A stretch of DNA of 64,000 bases from Cylicocyclus nassatus (lineage: Eukaryota; Nematoda; Chromadorea; Rhabditida; Strongylidae), in contig CATQJL010000316.1 of the NCBI GenBank assembly GCA_958299035.1, forward strand, positions 44,699,585 through 44,763,584, read 5' to 3'. This document shows, piece after piece, positions 1 through 11,847 of the stretch. The stretch's first letter is position 1. Every line of letters starts with the position of its first letter. The translations under genes and the position numbers were made by a program. Under the pieces are notes generated by a model that was not told where the DNA came from, searched no databases, and saw nothing but the letters and a program-made list of their open reading frames with translations.

Positions 1-452
1 AAAGATAATTTAAAAACTGGCAAATTCCGCCCCCATCCCCTCCCACATATGTCATTGTTACTGTCTTACTACAATAAAACTTACAACTGTATGTGCTCTT
101 ATAACTGAGAAATACCAAGTTTTGCATGAAAAACCCGAAAAAAGTGACATTTTTTGCAATTTTGAATTATTTTTTCTCAATTTTGAGCGGAAAGAAATCC
201 AGTCACATTTTATTACTATGTGTCTTCTATACACTGAACAAGTTGGGAGTCCGTAGAAATTTTCCGGAAGGAGAAATTTTTCAAAAAAAATTTTGATTTT
301 TGGCTCCAAATTTTACCTGGATTACGACATAGATGGATCTTTGATTGTGTTTTTGTAGAGCTTCTTCGCTCTATCGAATGCCCTTAATTTATTTGAAAAG
401 CAAAAACAGCTCAGTTTATTTGAAAATGAAGTTTACTTTTGGGACAACCTAA
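1..452. mobile_element. Right part of a TTAGGTTGTCC-type inverted-repeat element
   Basis: The sequence ends at 452 with GGGACAACCTAA followed by TA. This is the inverted complement of the left end seen on the element at 41825-42773. Shortly before the end is a GATAGAGC-GAAGAAGCTCTACAA-like block related to the subterminal part of that same element. The left end lies outside the window. No coding sequence is visible. The TA flank suggests a Tc1/mariner-type non-autonomous element. Confidence 0.5.
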
Positions 453-1411
453 TATAATGGTGTTTCAATGACGTTGCTCGGTAGCTCAACGCAGTAAACT
501 GGCTAGCAGTGATTTCGATTATACTCGTAACTTTTTCCAGAAAATCGCTCTTCGGATACATAAAGTACGAGTGAGTAACTCTTTTCATACATAAGTTTCT
601 TATCATTGTGTACTAGACAGTCAAAGCTGGAAGCCAAACTTGAAAGTTTGGTATTGCTTACAACGTCAGTTCCAAAGCGACAAGGTGATCACCACGATCC
701 GTGGTTGTAATTCAGACTAGTCCTCATGATGACTATGTTCTGCCGCTTTGAAGAAAATGCGTTATAAACGTATAATAAGGATTGTCTGTCAACATTCTTC
801 GAACATCAGCAACATGCAACATTTCATAAATTCATTCAGTCAAAAGTACCATGTGTCCATAAGCTAGATTGAGAAGTCAAATTTGAAAAACAGCATTCTA
901 TAGATGAGCAGCAGCGACAGTGTTAAAAGGTTCATCGGAATCGCTACACTCTTCGCTTTTGGAAAATACAAGTTCGTCCTCTGCTACAAATGCTACAGAC
1001 AAATTTTTGTCCAGTGTTTGGTATTTCTGGAAAGAGCTTCGATGGGAATTGGAGCGTAACTACTGTTTGAGTTGAATTTGTTTTTTTTTTGTTTTTTATG
1101 AAGAGAACTCGCGAGAAAGTAAGAATCCCCATCCTCTCGTGTGCAAATGTGAGAAAATTTTTGATCGCAATTTCTATCATTATTTGCTTATTTATACCCA
1201 ACCAGATATTTATTTCTACATTTATCATAGCATGAATAACCACGCTTAGGGCATAACTGCCCTTGGCAGTAAAATATTCCATATAGTTGACATGTGATTA
1301 AAATTTTTGTACTACTTCTCCTCAAAAGATTATGGATAAAAACAAAAAGAAGTGTTTAAGGAGGTTGCATCCCAGAACCAAAATATCTGTAGTCAATCTA
1401 ACATATAGTTC
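453..1411. other. Unassigned intergenic DNA
   Basis: No spliced gene, RNA gene or inverted-repeat element could be supported here. The only open frames are short and lack splice or signal-peptide context. A T-run lies near 1081-1098. The stretch near 895-960 faintly resembles 7940-8010, which hints at an old dispersed repeat. Confidence 0.4.
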
Positions 1412-3022
1412 TCGTAGTGACCTCAGAATGCTACCGTAACCCAATATTTTCGCAGTATTCTCCAGTCAGGGCCCGGCACAGATGGTTTGGGGTCAAACTG
1501 GACTTCGTTTTTGAAGTTGGAAGCAACGGGGACATCGTTTTTATAAAGTCCTGGAGGAAGCGCCAAAAAATGACGAACATGTCAGATTTTACGAGTTGAA
1601 CGTGTTCTTTCGCAAGCGCGCAATTTCCAAACGCAAGACTCAAAACAAATGGGTTGTTTACAGCGCACAATCACATGACTCCGAATTTGGGCTATGTGTA
1701 TACAATATTACTCCAAACTATATTATGCAAAAAGTTCCAAAAACTTATGTGTCCCTATATCCGTTTCCGAATTTGTTGGTTTCTAGACCAACACCAAACC
1801 AACTGGATTGGTTCGGAGCATAAATATCGGAGAGTTCACATAAGTTTTGGACCTTTTCAATTTGGACGATTAGAACGGTCAAAAATCTATCATACAGTGA
1901 AGAGAGCGAACAAAACCATTGCCCCTCCTCTTTTTTCTTGAACCAAAAGTAGTGTAATTCTACGCGTTGATGGATATCGCGCTCCAGTCACATGCGGTGT
2001 CTTTTGAACTACGCTACGTGGCGAAAAATGCATCGCCGGATTGTTGAGGCCACAGATTTGGTTGGCCTAGTAGGTCGACATTCCGAGCACTTAAATGGTA
2101 CTATACCCAATGGCAAAGTCTTTAATCAACTCGAAATGTTTGTTTTTGCTTTTTTTGTTGTAATAGTTAACTCAAAATGCGCTTTTTTGCTTAGTCTCTT
2201 ACTGAATTTTACGTCGAGGAGGACTTCGTAAATTTTCGCGAAGTCATAGGGGACTTCGTTTCCAAAAAAGCTCCAAACCAACGCGTGCCGGGCCCTGTCT
2301 CCAGTTGCATAGGTAAGGAAAAACGACCATAACTTCCCCTAAGAAGAACGATTTTGAATGAAATTTCTGCTGTATAGAGAAGAAGGTTTTGCAGTGACCT
2401 GAATATAACAAAACGCAGATATTTGATTGCTTTGAAGGTAAGTTAATGGGGTGTGGCACAACCTCAAGAGAGCTGTGCAAGCCACAGCTTTACAAGGATT
2501 GTGCCACACCCCATTAACTGGGTCATAAAAACATTTCTAGCAAACAGTATATACATGAGTAAGTAGACTAAATCTCGTAGTTTCTATAGGAGTGATTGAA
2601 ACGAAATTCCTCTTTTTTGGGCTGAGGGACAGCTGATGAAAGCACAGACATCAAAAGCAAAAAATGAGACAAAGAGATTTTGGCTTGCTTCTAATTCCAC
2701 AATTTAAAGGTCTCTCGATGCGAGATTTCTGTGGAGGGCAAAAAAGGAGTATTGCTTTGTATTGAATGCAAGAAGAGAAAGTTAACTCACCTTTGAAACA
2801 AAGTTAATCATGTTCAAGATTCACCGTTCCATTTGAGCGGTCCGATGTTTGGAAACCTCAGAATTCGCTCAAATCGCTCCACAGGGGTTATTTGACATGC
2901 TAATGGATATATTACTCGTTAGTAGTGCCTCCATCTTTTGCCTAGCCCAGGGATGTTATTGGAACAGCGCTTAGGGGGAAGGTCGCATCTAGCGATCGTA
3001 TGCCACACCTTGCTTGACCCTG
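1412..3022. mobile_element. hAT-like CAGGGTC element, truncated copy with a nested insertion
   Basis: The segments 1412-1466 and 2298-3022 together match the 3' part of the element at 28111-30138 and of the copy at 35742-37077. Shared blocks are the CGCAGTATT...GGTAAGGAAAAACGA stretch, the hairpin AATGGGGTGTGGCA / TGCCACACCCCATT (about 2444-2517), and the end TATGCCACACCTTGCTTGACCCTG at 2999-3022. The left end is missing. The copy is interrupted by a younger hAT-like element at 1467-2297. No transposase is visible, so it is non-autonomous. Confidence 0.6.
1467..2297. mobile_element. Non-autonomous hAT-like element with a perfect 8-bp TSD
   Basis: Both ends carry the 13-bp inverted repeat CAGGGCCCGGCAC. 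The element is flanked by TCTCCAGT at 1459-1466 and again at 2298-2305, a perfect 8-bp target-site duplication. An 8-bp TSD and CAGGG ends are typical of the hAT superfamily. It is 831 bp long and has no transposase frame. Subterminal GACTTCG/CGAAGTC motifs are repeated near the right end. A second, inverted and truncated copy is at 50703-51297. Confidence 0.85.
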
Positions 3023-3112
3023 GCTATGATTTGAAACGAAGCGCCTAAAGGTGAGTCTCCGCAAAGATGACCACGGTCACGGTCTTAATAGGTATGCTCT
3101 TAATGAGGGTAT

Positions 3113-3330
3113 ACCCTAATTTCACGCGTATAAGGCGCCCTTTTTCTAATTTTTTAGCGAGCCGCTCAGCCGCTTCACTGTATTCCGGAAAGAAATCCTT
3201 ACATCGCACGATTCTCTCAAGCAGTATACAGCACGTTGTAGGGTCCTTTGGTTGTAAAGTCCTTTAGCGTGTCTGGGCTGGTCGATTTTGGAAAAAAATT
3301 CCCCGCGCCTTATACGCGTGAAATTAGGGT
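3113..3330. repeat. 218-bp inverted-repeat element with perfect 26-bp arms
   Basis: Positions 3113-3138 and 3305-3330 are exact inverted complements; the arm contains CCCTAATTTCACGCGTATAA. The interior of about 166 bp has no coding content. The compact form and perfect arms suggest a recent MITE. No target-site duplication could be fixed. Confidence 0.7.
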
Positions 3331-5304
3331 GATTATATTGAACAACTAGAGAATCCTAGTGTTGACAGCGCTTGGAGATAATGGCTCGGCAAAGGTGACC
3401 ACTTTGAAGTTTTGATCCTCGCCCTCAATTAAGCAACAGACGGGGGGGGGGGGAACTTTTCATACGATCGGGGACTTCGCACCTAGCCTTCGCGCCTACC
3501 TCACACCTACATCGCACCTCTCCATCCACGTAATGAGTAAGATTCTCCACTACCCTAGGTGAGGGGGGGGGGGGGACTTTTCATACGAACGCTCCCCGAT
3601 CACTTTGACCTTTTAGAGTATGCTAGGGTTCTGGTATACGTCCAGTTATCGATTACAATGGACTAAAATGAAACGTTTATTATCAAAAATGCGTAAATAA
3701 AGAATATCTTAATTTTATCTGTTGTATAAAGCTTATCGGGTTGAAAAAGCGTATCATAGTAAAGATCGTCAGGCCACAGCGAATTCATTTTCGCAAACAA
3801 CTGGCACAATTGTGGTAATGAATAGTTCGCTTTATCGAGTCGCATGTCCTCCAATGGGTGTAGATATGTCAAGGGGCGCGATTCCTATTGCCAGATGGGC
3901 AGCATATAGCACATATTTAGTGTTTTATCAAGTTCTAGAATCACTTGAAATTTCGAAAGAAATATATTAGGGAATTTAGGGATTGTTCAATCTCATCATC
4001 TTGAAATCGATTTCAAACAAAATTGTTAAAGGTCAAAAACACATAAAAATGCAGTTAACAGCAATTTTGTAAATATTTTTGGCAGTCTTCTAGCAAAAGT
4101 CGTCCAACTTATCAAGTGGTTACAAAAAGCTAGTAAGCCAATGAACTTTGTCCGACCTTTTTGAATTTTCCCATAGCATGAAACTGGAGTTTTAAGTTGA
4201 TGACACCCAGAAAAATCGCGCTTCTTGACCGTCTTCCCCTCCAATATCCCCTGTGGGAAGAGTAACACTTCCAGGTCATGCTGAAAGGTCAGAGAGGCAT
4301 GTGACAATACTCAAATCAGTTCAAAACGCTTGCAAAAGAGACCGAATTATGTCGACTTGAATACAAATTCGTAAGTGGAACGATCATAGTGTTATTTTTC
4401 ATAGCAAAACACTTTTTGAATCCATACAGTATTCAACTTTTCCAAATTCATCCAAATTCGCGATACTGCAAAAGCTAATCTAGATGTTTTTTGGAATGGA
4501 GCCAGCAGGCCCAAACCTGGCATGGTGCCAGTTTTTACTGGATCTTTGCCAAAAGATGATGTGGAGGCATTCTATGAAAAGTCCCCCTCCCCCCCCCCCC
4601 CTCTCTACAGTATACTAGACGCGGAGGTGCGAGACTTGACACTTAGCCGTAGGTGTTCACACCTCGCACCTCGGGATTGCTCATCGTATGAAAAGTCACT
4701 CACCCGCAACAGACAGACCGAGTTCGGACATGAAACGGGGCTCCCATGTCAAGAAATCAACAACGAATTGTTTGCACAATTCAGTTCCGTACGGCCAAGT
4801 ATAGATTTCTCCGGCTTCGGAGTGTGCATGGCTCACAATGTGATAATGATGAAGGTCCCACACTGACTGTCCAATTGTCCATGTTCAGAATGAAGTGCTC
4901 CAACGCTCGAACCCAGGGCAGAGGACAGAGGCTGCCGATAGAGTCCACCCTCGTGGACAGGTGGCTTAAGCTGTAGTACATAGAGGAGCGCATTTGTTGC
5001 AGGTGTCCGCCGCCGCTCTTTCGGCAAGCTAATGTTCTCTAACCATATCAGAAAGCAAATAACAGAGTTGAAGATTTGTCGAGCCTTCAACTCATCTGCA
5101 AAGCGTGCGATATCCTTGGACCCTTCCATTACAATTCATTATGGATCTCTGCTTCCTTCAAGTTCCAGGTAAAAGAACAGTTCTTTGCTTTTCATGGTAG
5201 ATCATGTTGCGATCTTGGAAAATCACTCTTCTATGCATATGATGGGTTGATGTACGAAAAAACAAATTCAAGGATATGCCACGGTACTCGAACCTTTCTG
5301 TTTT
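3331..5304. other. Unassigned DNA with homopurine tracts
   Basis: No gene supported. G-runs of 11 and 14 bases (near 3441 and 3564) and a matching C-run (near 4584) each sit beside a copy of ACTTTTCATACGA or its complement, so a small repeat family is present. The open frames at 4522-4866 and 4833-5129 have no splice or homology support. Confidence 0.4.
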
Positions 5305-5469
5305 AGGCCCTGGCCAGACTTCGCTCAAAAGCGCCCAGCCTTCTCTAACCTCTCCTCACTCTCTCTGATCTCTCCTCACATGGGAAAGTGAAGATACACC
5401 AGAGAAGTTTGGGCGCTTTGCGCTTTTGAGCGCTTTTGGGCGCTTTTGAGCGAAGTCTGGCCAGGGCCT
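5305..5469. repeat. 165-bp MITE with 32-bp inverted repeats
   Basis: The left arm beginning AGGCCCTGGCCAGACTTCGC is the exact inverted complement of the right arm ending at 5469. Both arms continue through TCAAAAGCGCCC. The interior also repeats GCGCTTTTG. A second, weaker palindrome (GTATATGTCGCCG / CGGCGACATATAG) follows at about 5480-5612, so two fold-back units lie side by side. Confidence 0.75.
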
Positions 5470-6084
5470 GGGTAGGGGAGTATATGTCGCCGAAAAAGGC
5501 GGTCCCCGCGGTCATTTGCGACAAATACGCGCCCTTGTACATGCGGGGACATGCGTTCTTGCAGGGAATCCGCGCGGGACTCCTCTAAATCCGGCGACAT
5601 ATAGTCCTCCACCCCCAGGGCCTTAGCCTCTGAGTTTGCTGGGCTAATGTAACAGTTATGCCCGCTACTCTTAAGAAGTGGGTTGCGTGTTTTACAGAAG
5701 ATTCATGGCAGGAAAGAAAAGGAGTATTGCATCATAGATTGACCGTAACTTATTCAACCATGTTCGGCCATTTGCTGTTTAGGTGGCCGAACCCGTACCA
5801 TCAATCAACCTGCAGTAAAGCGGGCGGGTACGGGTCGACAGGGGTCAGCGGGGTGTAAGCTTCGGCTTGCAATAAACGTTCGTAGCGACGTGTTGTGAGC
5901 TCCCAGTATAGTTGCCCTATAGTGGCGCAAACCATGAAAAAATTTTTAGCACGAGATGTTCACAAAAAATGCACTAAGTAGTCCGAGTACTTCTCCCCTA
6001 ATTCAAATTCCAACTTTTTATCGTCCTTCTCTCTTGACTGATTGTGCACAACTGAGTTCGTAATCACTTCCTGTATTTTGACTT

Positions 6085-6478
6085 TAAAGGCAGTGGCTCG
6101 GCAAATCTCAACCTAATCAAATTTTCGCTTACCTGGGATTATTCAATACGCCTATCACGAAAATCCACTTTAGAGAGCTCGAAAACGGCGAAAACGAGCG
6201 TTTTTCAACCCCCTTGACTTCAAAATTGGACGAGTGAAGCAAGGCTGATGACGCTGAATCGTTGCAGGACCCAAGCATTATAGCATTGCGGCGGGCAGCC
6301 TCCAATGGTGAGGAGGAAGTTGCCAACTCGTCCGGGAGCGTGTAAGACTGGCTTGCGCGTGTAAATTTGAGAGCGATTTTCTCGACAGGCAAGGCATGCT
6401 GTGCAACCGGGACTGCACTATTTCCATATATAAATGATAAGGAATCTACTGCGTTAAGATCCTGGGTGTCGAGTTTTA
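6085..6478. repeat. Left-end copy of the AAAGGCAGTG repeat family
   Basis: It starts with TTTAAAGGCAGTGGCTCGGC, the same end as the element at 7020-7470. A subterminal GAGCTCGAAAACGGCGAAAACG block matches the GCGCGAAAACGGCG block of that element. The matching right end is not clear. The copy runs into the 21-bp inverted repeat beginning at 6479. Confidence 0.45.
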
Positions 6479-7024
6479 CCTTTAACACGTTTCGGACCGC
6501 GAAATGCGCGCGGCGAAAAAGAGTGCACTTTCAGCCATAAGCTAACAAAGGGACCGTATTTTATGGACTATGTGCTACATCTGTAATCAGCTTGTCAGAT
6601 AAGTTCCATACTCAAAGTTCTGACTGAATTCGAAATGTTTGATTTTGTCGCTTGAGAAAGACTTCTGTGCTTGAAAGATAGGAACAAGAACTCAGTTTCT
6701 AATAGTATCTAAAAGTATCTATGTTGTAAACGGTACACATCAGTATTGAAACTACTGTTTTTCTCTTTGTTATCGAAGCAAAGATAAGTTGCGACGTCGC
6801 ACGGTCGTTCGCGTTGCCGCACTTTGTTGCAACTGTTTTTCGATTTGTCCTCATATCTCCTAAACAAATATCGCCGGCATAACTCTACAGAGTGATTTGA
6901 AAAGTAGGAGCCTAGGCCTTTGACTTGATAACCTTGGTGTAAAAGAAAACCTCCTGTAGACGTCAAAAAGCTTTAAAGCAGCGTGCTGCACCATGTGCAG
7001 CACCGGTCCGAAACGTGTTAAAGG
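6479..7024. mobile_element. 546-bp element with perfect 21-bp terminal inverted repeats
   Basis: Positions 6479-6499 (CCTTTAACACGTTTCGGACC plus G) are the exact inverted complement of 7004-7024. The interior has no supported gene. The right arm overlaps by a few bases the start of the AAAGGCAGTG element at 7020, so this is either a nested insertion or a shared-end composite. Confidence 0.65.
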
Positions 7025-7470
7025 CAGTGTCCGGGCAAAAGCTCGATTTTGGAATTTTGTGCTTACCCGGGCCTATTCGCTATGCTGAACCCGAAAATGC
7101 ACACTGGAGAGCGCGAAAACGGCGAAAAAGGGCTCTAACACAGGAGGGAAATCACAGGTGGGCGGGGTCCTCCCCACTGTGAATTCACGCTTCCAGCTTC
7201 CGGAGCGATGTTTTCGGTCTTTCAAGTCAAACATTCGCACTTGGCCGGTGGCGATGTCAGGGCGGCTAGCGGTATCGAGAAGATCGCTGCGGAAGCAGGG
7301 ACCGTGAATTCACAGTGGAGAAGACCCCGCCCACTTCTGATTTCCTTCCTCCATTAGAGCGCTTTTTCGCCGTTTTCGCGCCCTCCAGTGTGGATTTTCG
7401 GATTCAATAGCGAATAGGCCTGGGTAAGGACAAAATCCCAAAAACGAGTTTTTGCCCGTACACTGGCTTT
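7020..7470. mobile_element. Fold-back element, AAAGGCAGTG family
   Basis: Left end AAAGGCAGTGTCCGGGCAAA and right end TTTGCCCGTACACTGGCTTT are inverted. The arms continue for about 150 bp each, including GCGAAAACGGCGAAAAAG / CTTTTTCGCCGTTTTCGC and GTGAATTCACGCTTCC-like blocks around a short loop. A diverged second copy lies at about 57905-58340, and a related end is at 32704. It has no coding capacity. Confidence 0.7.
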
Positions 7471-8357
7471 GAGTGGCAAGCCAATGCTTTTGGAATTTGA
7501 CGAGAACAGTCAGAGAACAATTTTTCTCGTAATACTTGACTTCAGCTTCTCATTGATCCGCAGCTGCACAGAGTAATACAAGCAAGTCTTTTTCTTCCAA
7601 ACCTACAACCCATCCTATTCCCCAGCTGGAGGACTTCTAAAAATCAATCATTAATTTACTTTGGACGCTAATTTGCAAATGTTCTCCATAACAGTCAATT
7701 TTCCAACGAAGTCATGCGGATTTCTTTTTATGCTAATTTTTTAAAACTTTCCAGGCTTTATGGTACAGGAAAACTAGTCAGATCTATTGCGCAAAGCTTG
7801 GTTCCTGGATTTTCTTGTTCGTGTGTAATAAAAAAAACGAAGTCAACGAATTCATGATCCCTCTGCAAGACGGTATCCCTGCAAACAATATCATCTACTC
7901 ACCAATAACTTCAACAAATCAAACTGAAAACTGGAACTTATATAGATGAATAGCAGTGACAGCGACAAGAATCGCATCGTGCTTGGATATGATTTCAGTA
8001 GGTTTCATTGTTTGAGGTACCCAGTGGAAAGGAATGCAACGGTTTATAGAGATTTGCAGACTTTAAATTGAAAACCCTGTAGCTTCTAGAGCTGAGCATC
8101 TAAAACGACGAAAGAGTCATTACAACCGCCTTGTCCTTCGCTTCTAAAAAATGTATACATGCTTTAAAGAGAAACTGTCTTGGGACACCTACATTACAAG
8201 CAATGTCGCTATGTTTCTTTCCTTCGTATCAGAATCGAACGACATATCCTTTCAAATCAATCATTTGGAAATCAGTAAGTTTATCGAAAAAGCGAAAGTT
8301 ATACGCCAAAAGAGAAAGAGAAAAAAGATCTTTTGAATCGTTCCACCACTTTTGAAT
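7471..8357. other. Unassigned AT-rich DNA
   Basis: No gene, RNA or clear repeat could be supported. The frames at 8131-8355 overlap each other and have no homology or splice support. Confidence 0.4.
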
Positions 8358-8681
8358 CGTTCCCCGTGGGGGTGATCAGCATGCTCGATTACACCCCTCT
8401 GCCAAATTCCAGCCCCCTAGCTCAAATTTTGCAAAAAATCGATGAAATCGAATCACCCCCGTGGGGGTGATCAGCATGCTCGATTACACCCCTCTGCCAA
8501 ATTCCAGCCTCCTAGCTCAAATTTTGCAAAAAATCGATAAAATCGACATCGATCGATAACGAAAAGTGGACTGTGACACCCGCCGGGGCCCGAAGTGTAT
8601 GTGTGCCAAGTTTGGTCCGGATCGGTTAAGAAATGGAATTTTCTATTCGGAACATACGGCGGAGCCGGGTAAGCCAGCTAG
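8358..8681 (+). mobile_element. 5'-truncated Helitron-like copy
   Basis: The right end reads GGCGGAGCCGGGTAAGCCAG followed by CTAG and then T: a short GC hairpin followed by CTAG, the layout of a Helitron 3' end. The interior carries two units of GGTGATCAGCATGCTCGATT and the ATCGATCGATAAC block shared with the copies at 38233 and 44426. The TC 5' end is missing. Confidence 0.6.
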
Positions 8682-9088
8682 TTTCTAAATAAGTTTCCTA
8701 TGCCTTTGCTGAGAACATCTTTACGAAGCATTCTACAAAAGGAGAACTGTTCGAAGAAGCAATAATCTCCACAAATCATTCAGCATTTCTCTCGAAATTC
8801 CTGCTGCAACCATGCATGAAGTATTATTTTTCTCTCTTTTACCACGCTCTTTCTGCAAATTTCCCCTCCTCACAGAGACATTCAGCTACCCCCCCCCCCC
8901 ATCTTTTCTACCCTCTCAAAGAGAATTTGCTCTTCCAGTTCTTCTCAACAATTTCCATAGAAGATCGTCAAGGAAGTAGAAGAACACCTATCGTTTTGGA
9001 AGTAGAAATACACCCACAACAATTGTGTACTACAAAAAACACTTTTCTCTCAAAATCGACTCCGACAGCAACGAAATCAATCGTCTAA

Positions 9089-9543
9089 CAAGGGAATGGT
9101 CAGAAGCCGAAGTGTGGCTAATCCATACAAGCTGCATACCATTAGATGTAGCATAAAACGCTGACTCTGAATCTGTCTTCCTTATCTGCAGAGCGCTTTT
9201 GTGGACGAAATTTTGAGCCATTGAAGGCCATTATTATGCTAAGAAATTGTGCATGTAAAGTGCAAACTTGGCCGTACAAAGCCATTCTCGGCTCAGTGTT
9301 GGACCGAAACATGCAATTAGGTCACCTCATATGACTCATACCTAGAGGTGAGCTTAAAGAGCAATAATGTGCCTAATTTCGCAATTTTTGTACACGATTT
9401 TTTTGCAGTAAAGCTGCTCATAACTTCGCCTACAAAGGCGCTCTGCAGATATGGAAGACAAATTTGAGACCAGCATTCTATGCTGCATCGAATGCTATGC
9501 GGCTTGTATGGATTGGCCACTTCGACTTCTGACCATTTCCTTG
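9089..9543. repeat. Fold-back MITE with arms of about 130 bp
   Basis: The left arm (CAAGGGAATGGTCAGAAGCC onward) pairs with the right arm ending GGCTTCTGACCATTTCCTTG-like at 9543. About 130 bp of each arm align in inverse, with the shared core ATCTGCAGAGCGC. TAA-like bases flank both sides. The central loop is about 190 bp. Related diverged palindromes lie at 12224-12996, 21860-22370, 35020-35460 and 63098-63545. Confidence 0.7.
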
Positions 9544-9647
9544 TAAAAACTTTGTCAGAAAATTTTTCGATATTTACGCCAAAGGAATTTGAAGCTTTAC
9601 TACATAAGTAGATCCCTCCCCGAAAAGCACACTACTGAGCACCTAAA

Positions 9648-10305
9648 GACCGTCAATCATAAGAACTGCATAAACGCACAAAAAATTTGTTTCCCTGTCC
9701 AATTAAATTGCCCTACGTGCCGCTTAAGACCGTTTAAAAATTATAAGAACTGTCTCAAACGTACAAAAATCTGTCCCCCTGCCCGATCAAGTTGCCCTAC
9801 TTGCCCTTGAAGACCGTTCAAAAATTATAAAAAATGCCCCGAACGTACAAAAATTCGCCCCTGCCCGATCAAGTTGCCCTACGTACCGCTTGAAGACCGT
9901 TTAAAAATTATAAGAAATGTCCCGAACGTACAAAAATTCGCCGCTGCCCGATCAAGTTGCCCTACTTGCCCTTGAAGACCGTTTAAAAATTATAAAAACT
10001 GCCCCAAACGTACAAAAATCTGCTCCCCTGCCCGATCAAATTGCCCTATGTGCCGCTTACCGACCGATAATAACTATTCAAAAGACAGTTTATGCCTATG
10101 TGCCGCTTGAAGACCGTATACATAAGAAATACCAACCTTACGACTCTACGGAAAGAAAACAACGAAATCAAGTATTTACAGCGTATTCTCAAATTGCCGT
10201 ACATGCCACTTTTGGAATTTCAATTCTGAGAACTGCCCCAAGCGTACAAAAATCTGTTTCCCTGCCCGATGCAATTGCCCTACGTGCCGCTTACACACCG
10301 ATTCC
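9648..10305 (+). repeat. Minisatellite, unit about 83 bp
   Basis: Units start with GACCGTTTAAAAATTATAAG at 9648, 9728, 9812, 9895 and 9977, with a decayed start at 10062, so spacing is 80-85 bp. Each unit holds AACGTACAAAAAT and CTGCCCGATCAA-TTGCCCTAC. Units beyond 10062 are partial. The open frame at 9917-10312 is the translation of this array and is not a gene. Confidence 0.85.
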
Positions 10306-10570
10306 TAGTTGAAAGCACCAGCGGGACCCATTAACAAGCAAAAGCAAGGCTGTTGTTAGATAAACGTTTCCAAAAGTACCAGCGAGACCAAGTTAATCAC
10401 GCACTATCTTGTCTACACGTGGAAGCAAGACGATGAACGCCCGTAAAAGGGCTCGGACCTGGGAGGAGTTGCAGGTGCGCTCCATCGCCATTTCGATTAG
10501 AGCACCGTTTTTTTCAACTGGAGCGCACTATCTCCAAACACTTCACATTTGACGCCGCTCGTAGATAGCG

Positions 10571-11002
10571 ATGAGTACGTGCATTTTTTTGCATCCGAGA
10601 AAATTTGGCATGTTAACGTACACGCTAGTCAGAGAGTCAAAAACTATTTCGTTGCTGTTAAATGGTTTTCCTGATTCGTTGATGCTCTTCCGAAAAGGAG
10701 ACTTTTCGTTTTATGGAACATCCCGCTTGCAGAGAAGCAAAGCTTGGGGCAAATATATCCACATTATACATTATATATCATCAAAGGATGTTAATGTATT
10801 ATTGCAATGCATAGCTCTCACTAAAGTCAGGAGACTGACTGAAAATGAGATGGTAGTGCTGTTTCGCGGTGATAGAGAGGAAGTTGCCGAACAATGTAAT
10901 CTGTCATCACATGAAGTGCTAATGGGCATCGGGTTCAATCTAATAGTTTATACAGTTTCTTTTTCTGGTTGTCTACACGGAAATGTGTTCGCATATCTTT
11001 AG
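10571..11002 (+). CDS. Unrecognised ORF inside a Mutator-like element
   Basis: This is an open frame of 143 codons that begins just inside the left TIR of the Mutator-like element. I do not recognise the product. Residues about 85-115 (RRLTENEMVVLF...EEVAEQCNLSSHEVL) match the minus-strand frame at 11848-12045 (MRLTEEEMGYML...EKVVEVCNATSSSVL) at roughly every second residue. This suggests a segment that was once under protein-level constraint and was duplicated in inverse. The EEVAEQCNLSSHEVL stretch could form two helices with a turn, but that is a guess. It could be a transposon-encoded accessory protein or a captured host exon. The C-terminal part after about residue 118 may be intron sequence. 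Confidence 0.35.
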   Translation: MSTCIFLHPRKFGMLTYTLVRESKTISLLLNGFPDSLMLFRKGDFSFYGTSRLQRSKAWGKYIHIIHYISSKDVNVLLQCIALTKVRRLTENEMVVLFRGDREEVAEQCNLSSHEVLMGIGFNLIVYTVSFSGCLHGNVFAYL

Positions 11003-11847
11003 ATGTGATGTTAGCGTCTGGTAGGGATCGTATGCTGTTTTCTCGATTGCCTTTCTCGATGAAGCTAGGTGATTCGTTCACCATCAGCGAATTCTACTGA
11101 TGAACATCAAAGGTATTGTGCAAACGATACAAAGTAAGTTGATTGATAAGTTGTGGAAGAAAATCGCACAACATAGAAGAAATTTACTTGAATCTGGTTG
11201 CACTCTGAGCAGAAATTGTGTACATAAACGAGTTCTTGGCTACTTTTGAAGCCCAAAATCATTCTGATCCTTTTTGATAACGTTGCTTTCATAGATGGCT
11301 AAGCACTACATAGCAATTTTCCCTGGATGCGTCTCGCGCACCAGTCTAGAATTGAGTACAGTGACATATTTTTGAAGAGAATCCTAGGTAACCCCTTCTT
11401 TGTAAATTGCATTAAGACTAACGCCTGTTCAAGCGTCGAATCATTGTGCAGCTACCGCTTCAAAATGAAGATTGGACAAATGACCTTCTTCAGGTCATAT
11501 GTGAACTCCGAGCCAACTTTGGCGAACGATCCTAGCTGTAACAGCTCGACAAGTATAGCTCCACAAACAAAGCAGCTATACCGTCTGCGCCCCAGAGAGG
11601 TTCCCATATGAACCAGCGTGCGTACGTGGTGCGACGCTGCCTTTCGCTCTTTCTGACACCTTCCTCCTGAGATTTCAACGGAAGGCCGAGGTTAACACAT
11701 TCAAAAGACTATGGGAATCTTGCTGGGGAACGAATGATACATAAGCATTCCACGAAAGCAATTCTTCAAATAAGTGTAGGGCATATCCAATGTCAGCTTG
11801 ATCATGTAAGTGTGGAAACGAACAATAGAATATAACGTACATTGGAA

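Noticed and set aside
8131..8355. Two overlapping frames with basic C-termini
   Set aside because: Both end in the same simple purine-rich tract and neither has further support.
9917..10312. 131-codon open frame
   Set aside because: It is the translation of the 83-bp minisatellite and has no start or splice context.
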